From positions 681,133 to 745,132 of the forward strand of contig NZ_KZ454936.1 of the NCBI RefSeq assembly GCF_002797315.1: a stretch of DNA of 64,000 nucleotides, read 5' to 3'. This document shows positions 1-8,994 of the stretch, in pieces; position 1 is the stretch's first letter; every line of letters starts with the position of its first letter. The translations under genes and the position numbers were made by a program. The stretch comes from Bacillus sp. FJAT-44742 (GTDB lineage: Bacteria; Bacillota; Bacilli; Bacillales; Marinococcaceae). The notes beneath the pieces are model-generated. The model was given only the letters and a program-made list of their open reading frames with translations. It was not told where the DNA came from and ran no database searches.

Positions 1-312
1 TTTTTAAAAGTTGTTCCTACGGGGAGAGTATTAGGCATGAGCCGGAGTTCACGAAGGTGGTTTTTCCCGAGAAAGCTGAAGCTTGCCCTTTAGTATAAGG
101 GAGTGTCTTTTAACAAAATTCAACTACAAGACCTAAACAAAGGCCTTTTAAACAGAAAATGGATAGCAAAGAAAAAGCGGAACACTCTTTCTTTAACGTC
201 ATGCGTTTTAAGGGAGAGCCCGCATTTTTCTTTATTATAAAGCTGTGCTGAATTCCCCAGGACACTTTGAATTTTCTTTTGATAATCCTGGGCAAATATG
301 GAGTTGATAATA
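1..312. other. Leading edge upstream of prmA, no gene assigned
   Basis: Two frames stay open from the window edge on the + strand until stops near 93 and 105, but neither resembles the C-terminus of DnaJ, which commonly precedes prmA in Bacillus. A short inverted repeat (CCCTT / AAGGG, about 88-104) is the only structure noticed. This may be intergenic DNA or the tail of an unidentified upstream gene; it cannot be resolved from the sequence given. Confidence 0.3.
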
Positions 313-1248
313 ATGAAATGGATGGAATGCAGTGTGCATACGACTCCACAAGCAATCGAGCCGGTATCAAGTATTTTAAATGATAGTGGAGCAAGTGGCG
401 TGGTGATAGAGGATACTGCCGACTTAACAAAAAAATGGGAGGGGGCAGAAGATGAAATTTTTGCTCTTTCTCCTTCCAACTACCCTGCAGAAGGTGCAGT
501 TCTGAAAGCATATTTTCCTCTAAATGACAAATTGGAAGAGACAATAGAAGAGATAAAATTGAAGATTAATGGGCTCACGGATTATGGGATAGATGCCGGG
601 AGCAGTAAAATTGAATTGTCCGAAGTTGATGAGGAAGATTGGGCCAATGAATGGAAAAAATACTATAAGCCAGTCAAGGTTACAGAGACGATCACTATTG
701 TTCCTACATGGGAGAATTACACGCCTGATGCAAACGAACATATTATTGAGCTGGACCCTGGCATGGCCTTTGGCACAGGCACGCACGCTACTACAGTTCT
801 CTGTTTGCAGGCACTGGAAAAAGAAGTGAAGAAAAACAATACGGTAGTTGATGTTGGAACCGGCTCCGGAGTTCTTAGCATAGCAGCAGCCAAGCTTGGT
901 GCTTCGTCTGTCACAGCCCTTGACGTGGACGATATGGCAGTAAGCATTGCACAGGAAAATGCTCAGGTGAATAAAGTAGACAGCATTGTATCTGCCAGAC
1001 AGAATAATCTTCTTAAAACAATTGATGAACAGTACGATGTGGTCGTAGCAAATATTTTGGCAGAGATTATCATTCGCATGGTTGAGGATGCCCGAAAGGT
1101 TATTAAGCCGGGAGGTACTTTTATTACGTCAGGCATCATAGCTGCAAAGAAGGATGAAGTAAAAAACAAACTTGAGAGCAGCGGCTTTGAAATTAAAGAA
1201 ACCATAGAGCTTGAAGATTGGGTAGCTTTTATAGCTAAAACATCGTAA
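313..1248 (+). CDS. prmA: Ribosomal protein L11 methyltransferase PrmA
   Basis: Cytoplasmic SAM-dependent enzyme that methylates ribosomal protein L11. The 311-residue protein has an N-terminal substrate-recognition domain (about 1-110), then the family signature AFGTGTHATT near residues 152-161 and the SAM-binding motif DVGTGSG at 180-186; VVANILAEI follows as the catalytic loop. An upstream in-frame ATG at 298 exists, but the start at 313 has GGAG (300-303) nine bases ahead and gives the usual family N-terminus MKW. It heads a cluster with rsmE and mtaB, the order seen downstream of dnaJ in B. subtilis. Length is typical; identification is secure. Confidence 0.96.
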   Translation: MKWMECSVHTTPQAIEPVSSILNDSGASGVVIEDTADLTKKWEGAEDEIFALSPSNYPAEGAVLKAYFPLNDKLEETIEEIKLKINGLTDYGIDAGSSKIELSEVDEEDWANEWKKYYKPVKVTETITIVPTWENYTPDANEHIIELDPGMAFGTGTHATTVLCLQALEKEVKKNNTVVDVGTGSGVLSIAAAKLGASSVTALDVDDMAVSIAQENAQVNKVDSIVSARQNNLLKTIDEQYDVVVANILAEIIIRMVEDARKVIKPGGTFITSGIIAAKKDEVKNKLESSGFEIKETIELEDWVAFIAKTS

Positions 1249-1287
1249 AATAAATTCGGCAATAATCGTCAATATGTGGAGGATGGC

Positions 1288-2040
1288 ATGCAAAGATACT
1301 TCGTGAATAAAGAAGCCGTTTCAGATGGTGTCGTCACTATAACCGGTGAGGATGTAAAGCATATTTCAAAGGTTATGCGCATGGAACCTGGCGATCAGAT
1401 TATCTGCAATGATAATGACGGTTTTTCAGCAAGGTGTGAGCTTAATGAGCTTTCCAAAGAAAAAGTGACAGCAAAGGTCATTGAGCAGCTGAATGTAAAC
1501 CATGAACTTCCAGTCAATGTGCATATAGCTTATGGATTATCCAAGGGAGATAAGGTAGAGACGGTCGTCCAAAAAGGGACGGAGCTGGGTGCTTCCTGTT
1601 TTTACCCCTTTGCTGCTCAGCGTTCTGTGGTAAAATGGGATGATAAAAAAGAACCAAAAAAGCTGGAACGTCTTGAAAAGATAGCAAAAGAGGCAGCTGA
1701 ACAATCTCATCGAGACTATATGCCTGTAGTAAAAGGCCACCATACATTCAAGGAGATTATAGAAACAGGGAAGCAGTTTGCCCACAAGCTTCTTGTTTAT
1801 GAAGAGACTGCAAAAGAAGGAAAGCATCCTGTGCTGTTTCGCGCCCTTCAAGAAGTAAAACAAGGGGAATCTTTATTTGTTATTATCGGTCCTGAAGGCG
1901 GAATTTCTCCCCAGGAAGCTGCGGAAGCTGAAAAAAACGGATTTTTATCTGTCAGTCTGGGACCGAGAATCGTAAGAAGTGAAACGGCTCCATTATATAT
2001 TTTATCAGCCATTTCGTATCATTTTGAAATATCGAGGTGA
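1288..2040 (+). CDS. rsmE: 16S rRNA m3U1498 methyltransferase RsmE
   Basis: SPOUT-class SAM-dependent methyltransferase that makes m3U1498 in 16S rRNA. The 250-residue protein begins MQRYF as the family usually does, has an N-terminal PUA-like domain (about 1-70) and the C-terminal knotted domain with FVIIGPEGG near 200-208 and SLGPRIVRSETA near 220-231, which form the SAM pocket. A GTG at 1276 is in frame, but GGAGG at 1278-1282 sits five bases before the ATG at 1288 and fixes the start there. It lies 39 bases after prmA; its stop is followed five bases later by the mtaB start, so the three are probably co-transcribed. Confidence 0.96.
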   Translation: MQRYFVNKEAVSDGVVTITGEDVKHISKVMRMEPGDQIICNDNDGFSARCELNELSKEKVTAKVIEQLNVNHELPVNVHIAYGLSKGDKVETVVQKGTELGASCFYPFAAQRSVVKWDDKKEPKKLERLEKIAKEAAEQSHRDYMPVVKGHHTFKEIIETGKQFAHKLLVYEETAKEGKHPVLFRALQEVKQGESLFVIIGPEGGISPQEAAEAEKNGFLSVSLGPRIVRSETAPLYILSAISYHFEISR

Positions 2041-2045
2041 AGAAG

Positions 2046-3392
2046 ATGCCAACTGTGGCTTTTCATACATTAGGATGTAAAGTAAATCACTATGAAACTG
2101 AGGCAATTTGGCAGTTGTTTAAAGAAGAAGGTTATGAGAAAGCAGAATTTGAAAAGCGGTCCGATGTCTATGTTATCAACACCTGTACGGTTACAAATAC
2201 AGGGGATAAAAAAAGCCGCCAGGTGATCCGACGCGCCATACGCAGAAATCCTGAAGCTATTATTTGTGTGACAGGCTGCTATGCACAGACATCACCGGCA
2301 GAAATAATGGATATTCCTGGTGTTGACATTGTAGTTGGAACTCAGGACCGGAAAAAAATGCTTTCTTATATAGAGGAATTCAAGAAAGAGCGTGAGCCGA
2401 TCAATGGAGTAGGAAACATAATGAAAGCCCGCGTTTATGAAGAACTTGAAGTTCCTTCTTTCACAGACCGTACAAGGGCTTCATTAAAGATTCAAGAAGG
2501 CTGTAATAATTTCTGTACATTCTGCATTATCCCATGGGCTAGAGGTCTGCTTCGTTCCAGAAACCCCGAAGATGTTATTACACAGGCAAAACAGCTTGTG
2601 GAGGCCGGCTATAAGGAAATCGTCTTAACAGGTATCCATACTGGCGGGTACGGGGAAGATTTAAAAGAATACAATCTTGCTGATTTACTTCGGGAGCTTG
2701 AAAAAGTGGAAGGGCTAAAAAGGATTCGCATTTCTTCCATTGAAGCAAGCCAGATTACTGACGAAGTAATCGAGGTGATTGATCAGTCCAATAAGATTGT
2801 AAATCACCTTCATATACCTCTTCAGTCAGGGTCTAACACTGTACTGAAAAGAATGCGTCGTAAGTACACGATGGAATTTTTCGGGGAAAGGTTAAACCGA
2901 CTCAAAGAAGTGCTTCCGGATCTTGCAGTAACGAGCGACGTTATTGTTGGCTTTCCAGGAGAAACAGAAGAAGAATTTCAGGAGACATACGATTTTATTT
3001 CAACCCATAAGTTTTCAGAACTGCACGTGTTTCCATACTCAAAGCGGACAGGAACACCAGCAGCAAGAATGGACGATCAAGTTGATGAGGAAATCAAAAA
3101 CACCCGTGTCCATCGCTTGATTGAGCTGTCTAATCAACTGGCAAAAGAGTATGCTTCAGGTTTTGAAGGGGAAGTGCTGGAGGTCATCCCGGAAGAAAGG
3201 GACAAAGAAAATCCAGAAAGCGGCCTTTTGACAGGGTACAGCGATAATTATATGAAAGTGAAGTTCGCAGGTACTGAAGATTTGATCGGGAAGCTCGTCA
3301 AGGTGAAAATTATCAAAGCAGGCTACCCATATAATGAAGGTGAATTTGTGAGGGTATTGAGTGAAGTGTCTCCTGAAACGATTTCCGGATAA
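2046..3392 (+). CDS. mtaB: tRNA t6A37 methylthiotransferase MtaB
   Basis: Radical-SAM enzyme converting t6A to ms2t6A at position 37 of tRNAs reading ANN codons. In the 448-residue protein the N-terminal UPF0004 domain carries cysteines C11, C47 and C78 for the auxiliary [4Fe-4S] cluster, the radical-SAM cluster motif CNNFCTFC occupies 153-160, and a TRAM domain ends the protein. A GTG at 2037 is in frame but overlaps the Shine-Dalgarno GAGGTGA (2034-2040), so the ATG at 2046 is chosen; the site lies within the end of rsmE, indicating translational coupling. Strong similarity in pattern to B. subtilis YqeV. Confidence 0.96.
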   Translation: MPTVAFHTLGCKVNHYETEAIWQLFKEEGYEKAEFEKRSDVYVINTCTVTNTGDKKSRQVIRRAIRRNPEAIICVTGCYAQTSPAEIMDIPGVDIVVGTQDRKKMLSYIEEFKKEREPINGVGNIMKARVYEELEVPSFTDRTRASLKIQEGCNNFCTFCIIPWARGLLRSRNPEDVITQAKQLVEAGYKEIVLTGIHTGGYGEDLKEYNLADLLRELEKVEGLKRIRISSIEASQITDEVIEVIDQSNKIVNHLHIPLQSGSNTVLKRMRRKYTMEFFGERLNRLKEVLPDLAVTSDVIVGFPGETEEEFQETYDFISTHKFSELHVFPYSKRTGTPAARMDDQVDEEIKNTRVHRLIELSNQLAKEYASGFEGEVLEVIPEERDKENPESGLLTGYSDNYMKVKFAGTEDLIGKLVKVKIIKAGYPYNEGEFVRVLSEVSPETISG

Positions 3393-3492
3393 AGCACAGT
3401 TTCATATGAAAGAGCGTCATACAACAGGTAGAGACAACATCTCTCTCACTTATAGAAGGAAAGATCTATTATAATGATATAAGACGGTGCTG

Positions 3493-3540
3493 CACCCCAA
3501 ATGTTAGATGTAATAAACCTAACGTTTGGGGTGTTTGTCT
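3493..3540 (+). terminator. Intrinsic terminator after mtaB
   Basis: A 15-bp stem (3493-3507 with 3519-3533, one G-U pair) closes an 11-base loop and runs into TTTGTCTTT. It ends the prmA-rsmE-mtaB transcript. Confidence 0.85.
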
Positions 3541-3696
3541 TTGACAAAGGATATGGATGTACTCATCAAAACAAACCTTTGAAAACAATCAGACAGTCTG
3601 TGTGCCTTGGTATGACGTTTTTTCTTTCAAGGAAAATATGATAGGGTAATGAAGTACATAACAAGATACAATTCAGATTCAGAAAGGGTGGAAAAT

Positions 3697-4371
3697 ATGG
3701 CTATAAACGTAGCATCCATGATAGACCATACATTGTTAAAACCAGAAACCACTAAAGAACAAGTGATTGACCTTGCAAAAGAGGCAAAAGAGCACAAGTT
3801 TGCTTCTGTATGTGTGAATCCTGCTATGGTAGAAACAGCTTATGAGATATTAACAGGAACAGAGGTGAAAGTTTGTACGGTGATAGGATTTCCTTTAGGC
3901 GCTTCTACCTCAGAGACGAAAGCCTTTGAAACGGAGGATGCCATTAAAAGAGGTGCTGAGGAAGTAGATATGGTAATCAACATAGGAGCTTTAAAAGCGG
4001 GGGAAGATGAAGCGGTAAAAAAAGACATACTTGCAGTTGTAGAGGCCGCCGAAGGAAAAGCTCTTACCAAGGTTATCATTGAAACAGTGCTGTTAACGGA
4101 AGAGGAGAAGACAAGAGCCTGCAGACTTGCTGTTGAAGCAGGAGCTGATTTTGTTAAGACCTCTACAGGATTTGCCGGGGGCGGTGCTACCGTGGCCGAT
4201 GTCAAGGTAATGAAAGAAGCAGTAGGAAATAAAGCAAAAGTAAAAGCAAGCGGAGGGGTAAAAAATTACAAGTCAGCTCTTGAAATGGCAGAAGCAGGTG
4301 CTGACAGAATCGGGACAAGTTCTGGAGTGGCTATCGTGACCAATACGAGTGGGGACAGCAAAGACTATTAA
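3697..4371 (+). CDS. deoC: Deoxyribose-phosphate aldolase DeoC
   Basis: Class I aldolase cleaving 2-deoxyribose-5-phosphate to glyceraldehyde-3-phosphate and acetaldehyde in deoxynucleoside catabolism. The 224-residue protein has the Schiff-base lysine in KTSTGF (K154), the second active-site lysine in KASGGV (K183) and the catalytic aspartate in EVDMVIN (D91). A longer frame from 3649 is open, but AAGGGTGG at 3684-3691 supports the ATG at 3697. It stands alone here, away from other deo genes; cytidine deaminase is in the window but far off. A weak TTGACA at 3541-3546 lacks a good -10, so the promoter is not assigned. Confidence 0.95.
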   Translation: MAINVASMIDHTLLKPETTKEQVIDLAKEAKEHKFASVCVNPAMVETAYEILTGTEVKVCTVIGFPLGASTSETKAFETEDAIKRGAEEVDMVINIGALKAGEDEAVKKDILAVVEAAEGKALTKVIIETVLLTEEEKTRACRLAVEAGADFVKTSTGFAGGGATVADVKVMKEAVGNKAKVKASGGVKNYKSALEMAEAGADRIGTSSGVAIVTNTSGDSKDY

Positions 4372-4387
4372 CGATACCTCTTATATG

Positions 4388-4417
4388 TTTGAGCACTCGC
4401 AGGTGCGAGTACTCAAA
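4388..4417. terminator. Hairpin between convergent deoC and Na/Pi gene
   Basis: A 14-bp stem with one mismatch (4388-4401 with 4404-4417) and almost no loop lies in the convergent gap. It lacks a T-tract on the + strand, so termination strength is uncertain. Confidence 0.5.
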
Positions 4418-4437
4418 CAAACTGTGAGCCCGATAAG

Positions 4438-5376
4438 TTAAAGGCGTTTAAACAATCCATTATGAAAGAATTCTATAAGCTGGGCAATTCTGTAGGCAAA
4501 AGGGAGAAACAGCATAGAAGTCAGTACGTTAAACAGTGTAGCAGCATGAGCGAGCTGTACAGATGGATCCGGGCTTAAATAGGTTACAATAGTGGTAAAG
4601 GGCTGAAGAATCGGAATAAAAACCAATACACCAGCTATGTTAATCCAAAGATGTGCAAGAGCGGTTAATTTCGCTTCCTTTGACGAAAGTAGGGCTGCTA
4701 ATAGTGCAGTCATGCATGTGCCAATGTTAGCGCCGAGCATTACCGTAATACGCGTGTCCAGCGTAAGCCATTCAGAACCAAGGGCTGTCATCATGAGCGC
4801 TGTAGAAGCTGTACTTGATTGAATAATGGCAGACAAACTGCTTCCTGCTGCCAGAGCCCATAGCAAATGGTCGTTTGCCTGAGAGAGAAGATCCGTAAAA
4901 TAGGGCATAGTGGAAACCATAGGCCCTATATTTTTTAAGCTGTGCATGGCAACAAAAACGCAGCCTAAACCAAACAATACAGTACCAAGATGAAAGGTTT
5001 TGTCTGAAGGCAATATAAGCAAAACAGCCGCTGCCAGCAAAAGTATCCAGCCCATCTCCTCAACTGAAAAGGCGAGCATCTCCAGGGTGAGGCATGTACC
5101 GATATTTGAACCAAGAATAATGCCGATAGACTGGCGAAAAGTTAGAATTTTCGCTGAAACAAGACCAACAGTCATGACAATCACTGCGGAACTGCTTTGC
5201 AGAATCCCAGTGACAGCAGTTCCTAAAATAAGGCCTGATAAAGGAGAGGAGACCCCTTTTTGCAGCAGTTTTTCTATCTTATTTTTTGCTGCATTATTTA
5301 ATCCTGTACGCAAAAGAGCAATACCAAATAGGAAAATTCCTATATAAACAAATAGTGTCGTCACCCAATCAAACAT
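4438..5376 (-). CDS. Na+/phosphate cotransporter family protein (YqeW-like)
   Basis: Predicted sodium-coupled phosphate importer of the PNaS (NptA/SLC34) family. The 312-residue protein is almost entirely hydrophobic with about eight membrane segments arranged as an inverted duplication; each half carries the substrate-pocket signature, QSSSAVIVMT in the first and QSSTASTAL in the second, followed by GSNIGTC and GANIGTC loops. It has no C-terminal PhoU domain, unlike the larger paralogue at 52684-54309. The start has GGGAGG at a good distance. B. subtilis has a Na/Pi protein (yqeW) in the same position between yqeV and rpsU. Substrate is inferred from family only. Confidence 0.88.
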   Translation of the reverse strand: MFDWVTTLFVYIGIFLFGIALLRTGLNNAAKNKIEKLLQKGVSSPLSGLILGTAVTGILQSSSAVIVMTVGLVSAKILTFRQSIGIILGSNIGTCLTLEMLAFSVEEMGWILLLAAAVLLILPSDKTFHLGTVLFGLGCVFVAMHSLKNIGPMVSTMPYFTDLLSQANDHLLWALAAGSSLSAIIQSSTASTALMMTALGSEWLTLDTRITVMLGANIGTCMTALLAALLSSKEAKLTALAHLWINIAGVLVFIPILQPFTTIVTYLSPDPSVQLAHAATLFNVLTSMLFLPFAYRIAQLIEFFHNGLFKRL

Positions 5377-5436
5377 GAGATCCTCCCTTCCTTTTCATTT
5401 TTATGATAGGAAAAGGCTTGTCATGCTTGGTGAATC

Positions 5437-5465
5437 AGTATAAAATAATACAGTCTGCTTCTGAA
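5437..5465 (-). promoter_or_regulatory. Sigma-A-type promoter for the Na/Pi gene
   Basis: Reading the minus strand, TTCAGA (5460-5465) and TATACT (5437-5442) are separated by 17 bases, about 60 bases upstream of the start codon. The -35 matches 4 of 6 consensus bases. Confidence 0.5.
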
Positions 5466-5484
5466 ATAAATAGTAGACATATGA

Positions 5485-5513
5485 TTGCATTTTATATCAT
5501 TTTGTTTTATACT
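5485..5513 (+). promoter_or_regulatory. Sigma-A promoter for rpsU-yqeY
   Basis: TTGCAT (5485-5490), 17-base spacer, TATACT (5508-5513). Transcription would start near 5520 and give a leader of about 90 bases containing the palindrome at 5558-5573. Confidence 0.65.
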
Positions 5514-5557
5514 TTGATAAACTATCCAATCACATTTTAGTGGTGTTTCTGCTAAAA

Positions 5558-5573
5558 AAACTCTTTAGAGTTT
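5558..5573 (+). repeat. 16-base palindrome in the rpsU leader
   Basis: AAACTCTTTAGAGTTT is a perfect palindrome about 37 bases before the rpsU start, between promoter and ribosome binding site. It could form a small leader hairpin or be an operator. Confidence 0.5.
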
Positions 5574-5609
5574 ATTGGTGGTATTGGTTGTCCGGAGGGA
5601 GGGAATCAA

Positions 5610-5783
5610 ATGGCTGAGACCCGTGTTCGCAAGAATGAGTCCATTGACGCCGCTCTTCGTCGCTTTAAAAAGACGGTTTCTAAAGAAGGCACAATGGGTG
5701 AAGTTCGTAAACGCAAGCATTATGAAAAGCCTAGTGTTAAGCGTAAGAAAAAATCTGAAGCGGCTAGAAAGCGTAAGTTTTAA
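5610..5783 (+). CDS. rpsU: Small ribosomal subunit protein S21 (bS21)
   Basis: 57-residue, very basic ribosomal protein S21. The reading frame begins [11 protein letters not shown] and ends [12 protein letters not shown], the conserved ends of Bacillus S21, with [11 protein letters not shown] in the middle. GGAGGGAGG sits just ahead of the ATG at 5610. The gene is easily missed because a longer spurious frame overlaps it. It is followed 15 bases later by yqeY, the standard Bacillus pair, and the promoter at 5485-5513 probably serves both. Confidence 0.97.
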   Translation: MAETRVRKNESIDAALRRFKKTVSKEGTMGEVRKRKHYEKPSVKRKKKSEAARKRKF

Positions 5784-5798
5784 GAGAGGTGCTAATCA

Positions 5799-6242
5799 TT
5801 GGAACTCATGGAACGCTTGAATGAAGATATGAAATCTGCCATGAAGGCAAAGGAAAAGAAACGGCTTTCTGTTATTCGCGGAGTCAAATCTTCTTTGCAA
5901 AATGAAAAAATCAAGTTAGGCAAAGAACTTAGTGAAGAGGATGCTCTTTCAGTTTTGAACCGTGAAGTGAAACAACGGAAAGATTCCCTCCATGAGTTTG
6001 AAAAAGCAGGAAGAAATGATTTAGCAGATGAAGCGAAACTCGAGATTGAAATCCTGTCTGACTATTTACCTGAACAGCTCTCTGATGAGGAGCTGGAAAC
6101 GGTCATAAAGGAAACAATTGATGAAGTAGGTGCCAGCACCAAAGCCGATATGGGAAAGGTCATGGGAGCCATCATGCCGAAAGTAAAAGGCAAAGCAGAT
6201 GGCGGCAAAGTAAATCAACTCGTGCAGAAGCAGTTATCTTAA
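5799..6242 (+). CDS. yqeY: GatB/YqeY domain protein
   Basis: 147-residue protein of the YqeY family, related to the C-terminal tRNA-binding domain of GatB, the amidotransferase that corrects mischarged Glu-tRNA(Gln) and Asp-tRNA(Asn). A role in tRNA or amidotransferase function is inferred from the domain, not proven. Visible landmarks are the N-terminal MERLNEDMK, the central [10 protein letters not shown] and the highly conserved C-terminal [17 protein letters not shown]. Translation starts at TTG 5799 with AGAGAGGTG upstream; the resulting N-terminus aligns with relatives. A strong terminator follows directly. Confidence 0.93.
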   Translation: MELMERLNEDMKSAMKAKEKKRLSVIRGVKSSLQNEKIKLGKELSEEDALSVLNREVKQRKDSLHEFEKAGRNDLADEAKLEIEILSDYLPEQLSDEELETVIKETIDEVGASTKADMGKVMGAIMPKVKGKADGGKVNQLVQKQLS

Positions 6243-6252
6243 AATAAAATAA

Positions 6253-6286
6253 AAAGGCATCTCCACCATGGAGGTGCCTTTTTTTA
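6253..6286 (+). terminator. Intrinsic terminator after yqeY
   Basis: An 11-bp stem (6255-6265 with 6269-6279) with a CCA loop is followed by seven T residues. Confidence 0.92.
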
Positions 6287-6418
6287 AAGATGAAGTATCA
6301 TTTGTGCTATATTGAAAAGATAGGATTCCGATGCCTTCACATCCTCGTTTTCTGTTTTATGAATTTTTTTATCTAGAGACACATACTTCCTTTATTCATA
6401 CCCAATCTAATAATAAAG

Positions 6419-6444
6419 TGAAACAATATCTGCTGTCAGCCGTA
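6419..6444 (+). promoter_or_regulatory. ECF sigma-W-type promoter for nfeD-floA
   Basis: TGAAAC (6419-6424), exactly 16 bases, then CGTA (6441-6444): a full match to the sigma-W consensus. In B. subtilis the orthologous yqeZ-yqfA-yqfB operon is a sigma-W envelope-stress target, so position and sequence agree. Transcription should start near 6451, leaving a leader of about 110 bases. Confidence 0.85.
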
Positions 6445-6562
6445 GAGACACTAAAATGCCTTACTAGTTTCTTGTGAACAGGCTTTGTTCATGATTAAAT
6501 TATAGTAAGGTTAATAAGAGTCATAACACAACTTTGTGATGGCGATAAAGCGAGGGGAAAAT

Positions 6563-7906
6563 ATGTTTAAAATGCTTCGTTTGTTTATATATCTCCTTCT
6601 TATTGCGACTGCACTCTTTTACCCGGCGGCAAGCTTATGGGCAGAAGACGAGGAGCAAAATGAGGAAGGGCCAATTGTTTATTTTATCCCAGTAGAGCAG
6701 ACTGTTGAACGAGGATTAGAGGCTTTCTTACAACGATCCATTGAAGATGCAGAAGCAGAAGGGGCAGAATTCATCGTGCTTGAAATCGACACTCCTGGCG
6801 GGGCCGTTGATGCCGCAGGAAATATTGCTAATCTTCTTCAAGGAACAGATACTCCCCTTATTGCTTTTGTTACAGGAGAAGCAATGTCAGCCGGAGCTTA
6901 TATTTCATTGAATGCTGATCATATAGTCATGAGTCCAGGTTCTAGAATGGGCGCTGCCCAGGTAATAGACGGAACCGGCAACGCTGCTGATGATAAGGCT
7001 CAGTCTGCCTGGGTAGCCAACATGATTAGTGCAGCAGAGTTGAACGACAGAGATCCTCTTTATGCACAAGCAATGGCCGATCCCCGTGTAGACCTTCCTG
7101 ATTACAGGGCACCGGAAGGGGATTTACTGAGCCTCACTGCTTCGGAAGCATTGGAGGTAGGGTATGCTGAAGCTGTAGCTTCCAATCGTGAAGAGGTAGT
7201 TGAATGGATGGGCATCGAAGACGTTGTGGCAAAAGAAATGGACGTATCTTTTTCTGAACAGCTGGCCCGGTTTGTAACTCATCCAGTTGTTATCCCTATT
7301 TTACTATCCATGGGAAGCTTAGGGCTCATACTGGAGCTATACTCTCCCGGCTTTGGAATACCTGGGATTATGGGAATATCCGCGCTTCTCTTGTTCTTTT
7401 TCGGCCATATGTTTGCAGGTTTTGCCGGGATGGAAACCTTTATTCTTTTTGGGGCGGGAATCATTTTGATGCTTATTGAAATATTTGTGCCCGGATTTGG
7501 GATATTTGGGATCCTTGGTATTGCTTCAATGATTGGTGGAATGATCCTTGCTTCGTTCTCCACATTCAACATACTTGTTTCTATCTTGATTGCAGTAGCA
7601 GTGGCAGCCATAGCAGCTATAGTGCTCTTTAAGTTTTTTGGTCAAAGAGGGCCAATGAAAAAAATGGTATTACATGATTCTACGACTACGGAAGAAGGCT
7701 ATATTTCAAGTGTTACAAGAGAAGAGCTGATCAATCAGACAGGAAGAACGTTAACTCCATTAAGGCCGTCAGGTTCTGTAGTAATGAACAATGAACGCCT
7801 TGACGTTGTGTCGGAAGGAGGATATATTGAACAGGGCAGGAAAGTTAAGGTAGTCGCCACTTCGGGTTCACGTGTTGTGGTAAGAGAGTTGAAAGACGAG
7901 GAATAA
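6563..7906 (+). CDS. Membrane serine protease-like NfeD protein (long form)
   Basis: Long-form NfeD protein (447 residues) that partners with flotillin in membrane microdomain homeostasis; YqeZ is the B. subtilis counterpart. An N-terminal signal/anchor (about 1-26) precedes a ClpP/SppA-like domain with candidate Ser109 (EAMSAGAYI) and Lys145 (ADDKAQSAW), matching the Ser-Lys dyad of archaeal 1510-N proteases. From about 240 come several membrane segments rich in PGFGI repeats, and the last ~70 residues form the soluble OB-fold NfeD domain. In-frame starts at 6536 and 6539 are possible, but AGCGAGGGG directly upstream favours ATG 6563. It is followed 27 bases later by floA. Confidence 0.93.
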   Translation: MFKMLRLFIYLLLIATALFYPAASLWAEDEEQNEEGPIVYFIPVEQTVERGLEAFLQRSIEDAEAEGAEFIVLEIDTPGGAVDAAGNIANLLQGTDTPLIAFVTGEAMSAGAYISLNADHIVMSPGSRMGAAQVIDGTGNAADDKAQSAWVANMISAAELNDRDPLYAQAMADPRVDLPDYRAPEGDLLSLTASEALEVGYAEAVASNREEVVEWMGIEDVVAKEMDVSFSEQLARFVTHPVVIPILLSMGSLGLILELYSPGFGIPGIMGISALLLFFFGHMFAGFAGMETFILFGAGIILMLIEIFVPGFGIFGILGIASMIGGMILASFSTFNILVSILIAVAVAAIAAIVLFKFFGQRGPMKKMVLHDSTTTEEGYISSVTREELINQTGRTLTPLRPSGSVVMNNERLDVVSEGGYIEQGRKVKVVATSGSRVVVRELKDEE

Positions 7907-7933
7907 ATTGTATTTTAGTTGGGAGGAAAGAAA

Positions 7934-8953
7934 ATGCCAGTAGAGTTATCATTATTAATCGTAGTGGCTCTTGTCATCATTGCATTAGCCGTTCTATTTA
8001 CGTTCGTGCCAGTAATGCTTTGGATCTCGGCACTTGCAGCCGGCGTAAAAATCGGTATTTTTCAATTAGTAGGAATGAGGCTCCGCCGGGTAATCCCTGC
8101 GCGAGTGGTTAACCCGCTGATCAAGGCAGAAAAAGCAGGGCTGAAGATTACCCTGAACAAATTAGAAGGTCATTACCTGGCTGGGGGTAACGTGGATCGG
8201 GTGGTCAATGCGTTAATTGCTGCACAAAGAGCAAACATTGAACTGACTTTTGAGCGTTGTGCAGCCATTGATCTTGCTGGAAGAGATGTTCTAGAAGCCG
8301 TTCAAATGAGTGTTAACCCTAAAGTAATTGAAACACCTTTTATTGCCGGTGTGGCAATGGATGGAATTGAAGTGAAAGCTAAGGCGCGTATCACTGTGCG
8401 TGCAAACATAGACCGTCTTGTCGGTGGTGCTGGTGAAGAAACAATTATTGCAAGGGTTGGGGAAGGGATCGTTTCCACGATTGGTTCCTCAGAGGCACAT
8501 AAAGATGTATTAGAAAACCCAGATCGGATCTCACAAACAGTATTGTCTAAAGGGTTGGATTCTGGGACAGCTTTTGAAATTCTCTCCATTGATATCGCGG
8601 ACATTGATATCGGCAAAAATATTGGAGCTGAATTGCAGACTGACCAAGCTGAAGCAGATAAGAAAATTGCTCAAGCGAAGGCCGAAGAGCGTCGTGCAAT
8701 GGCGGTAGCTCATGAGCAGGAAATGAAAGCCCGCGTTGAAGAAATGCGTGCAAAAGTTGTGGAAGCTGAAGCAGAGGTACCTCTTGCTATGGCGGAAGCG
8801 CTTCGATCCGGTAACCTTGGCGTAATGGATTATATGAATATCCAAAATGTCATGGCCGATACTGACATGAGAGAAAATATCGGTAAAGCAACTGGAGAAG
8901 ATGATAATAACTCATCTTCCGGCGATTCTAATAGCGGAAATCGCCGTTACTAA
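7934..8953 (+). CDS. floA: Flotillin-like protein FloA
   Basis: Scaffold protein of functional membrane microdomains (339 residues). A hydrophobic N-terminal segment (about 4-35) inserts in the membrane, an SPFH domain follows (about 40-220) and the C-terminal third is an Ala/Glu-rich coiled coil with EA repeats. Long stretches such as [19 protein letters not shown] and [18 protein letters not shown] are hallmarks of the YqfA/FloA group. The ATG at 7934 is preceded by GGGAGGAAAG; a TTG at 7919 is disregarded. The acidic, Ser/Asn-rich C-terminal tail ends NRRY. It is the middle gene of the sigma-W operon. Confidence 0.97.
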   Translation: MPVELSLLIVVALVIIALAVLFTFVPVMLWISALAAGVKIGIFQLVGMRLRRVIPARVVNPLIKAEKAGLKITLNKLEGHYLAGGNVDRVVNALIAAQRANIELTFERCAAIDLAGRDVLEAVQMSVNPKVIETPFIAGVAMDGIEVKAKARITVRANIDRLVGGAGEETIIARVGEGIVSTIGSSEAHKDVLENPDRISQTVLSKGLDSGTAFEILSIDIADIDIGKNIGAELQTDQAEADKKIAQAKAEERRAMAVAHEQEMKARVEEMRAKVVEAEAEVPLAMAEALRSGNLGVMDYMNIQNVMADTDMRENIGKATGEDDNNSSSGDSNSGNRRY

Positions 8954-8994
8954 GTTGGGCAGCACCTTCCCTGAAAGGGCAATGAGGTGAGGAT

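Noticed and set aside
110-544. Minus-strand open frames opposite the start of prmA
   Set aside because: They overlap a secure gene in antisense, lack ribosome binding sites and have no recognisable motifs.
3541-3569. TTGACA as deoC promoter
   Set aside because: The hexamer at the right distance matches the -10 consensus at only three positions.
5575-5820. 81-codon frame overlapping rpsU
   Set aside because: Frame shadow; the other frame is ribosomal protein S21 with a perfect match to the family ends.
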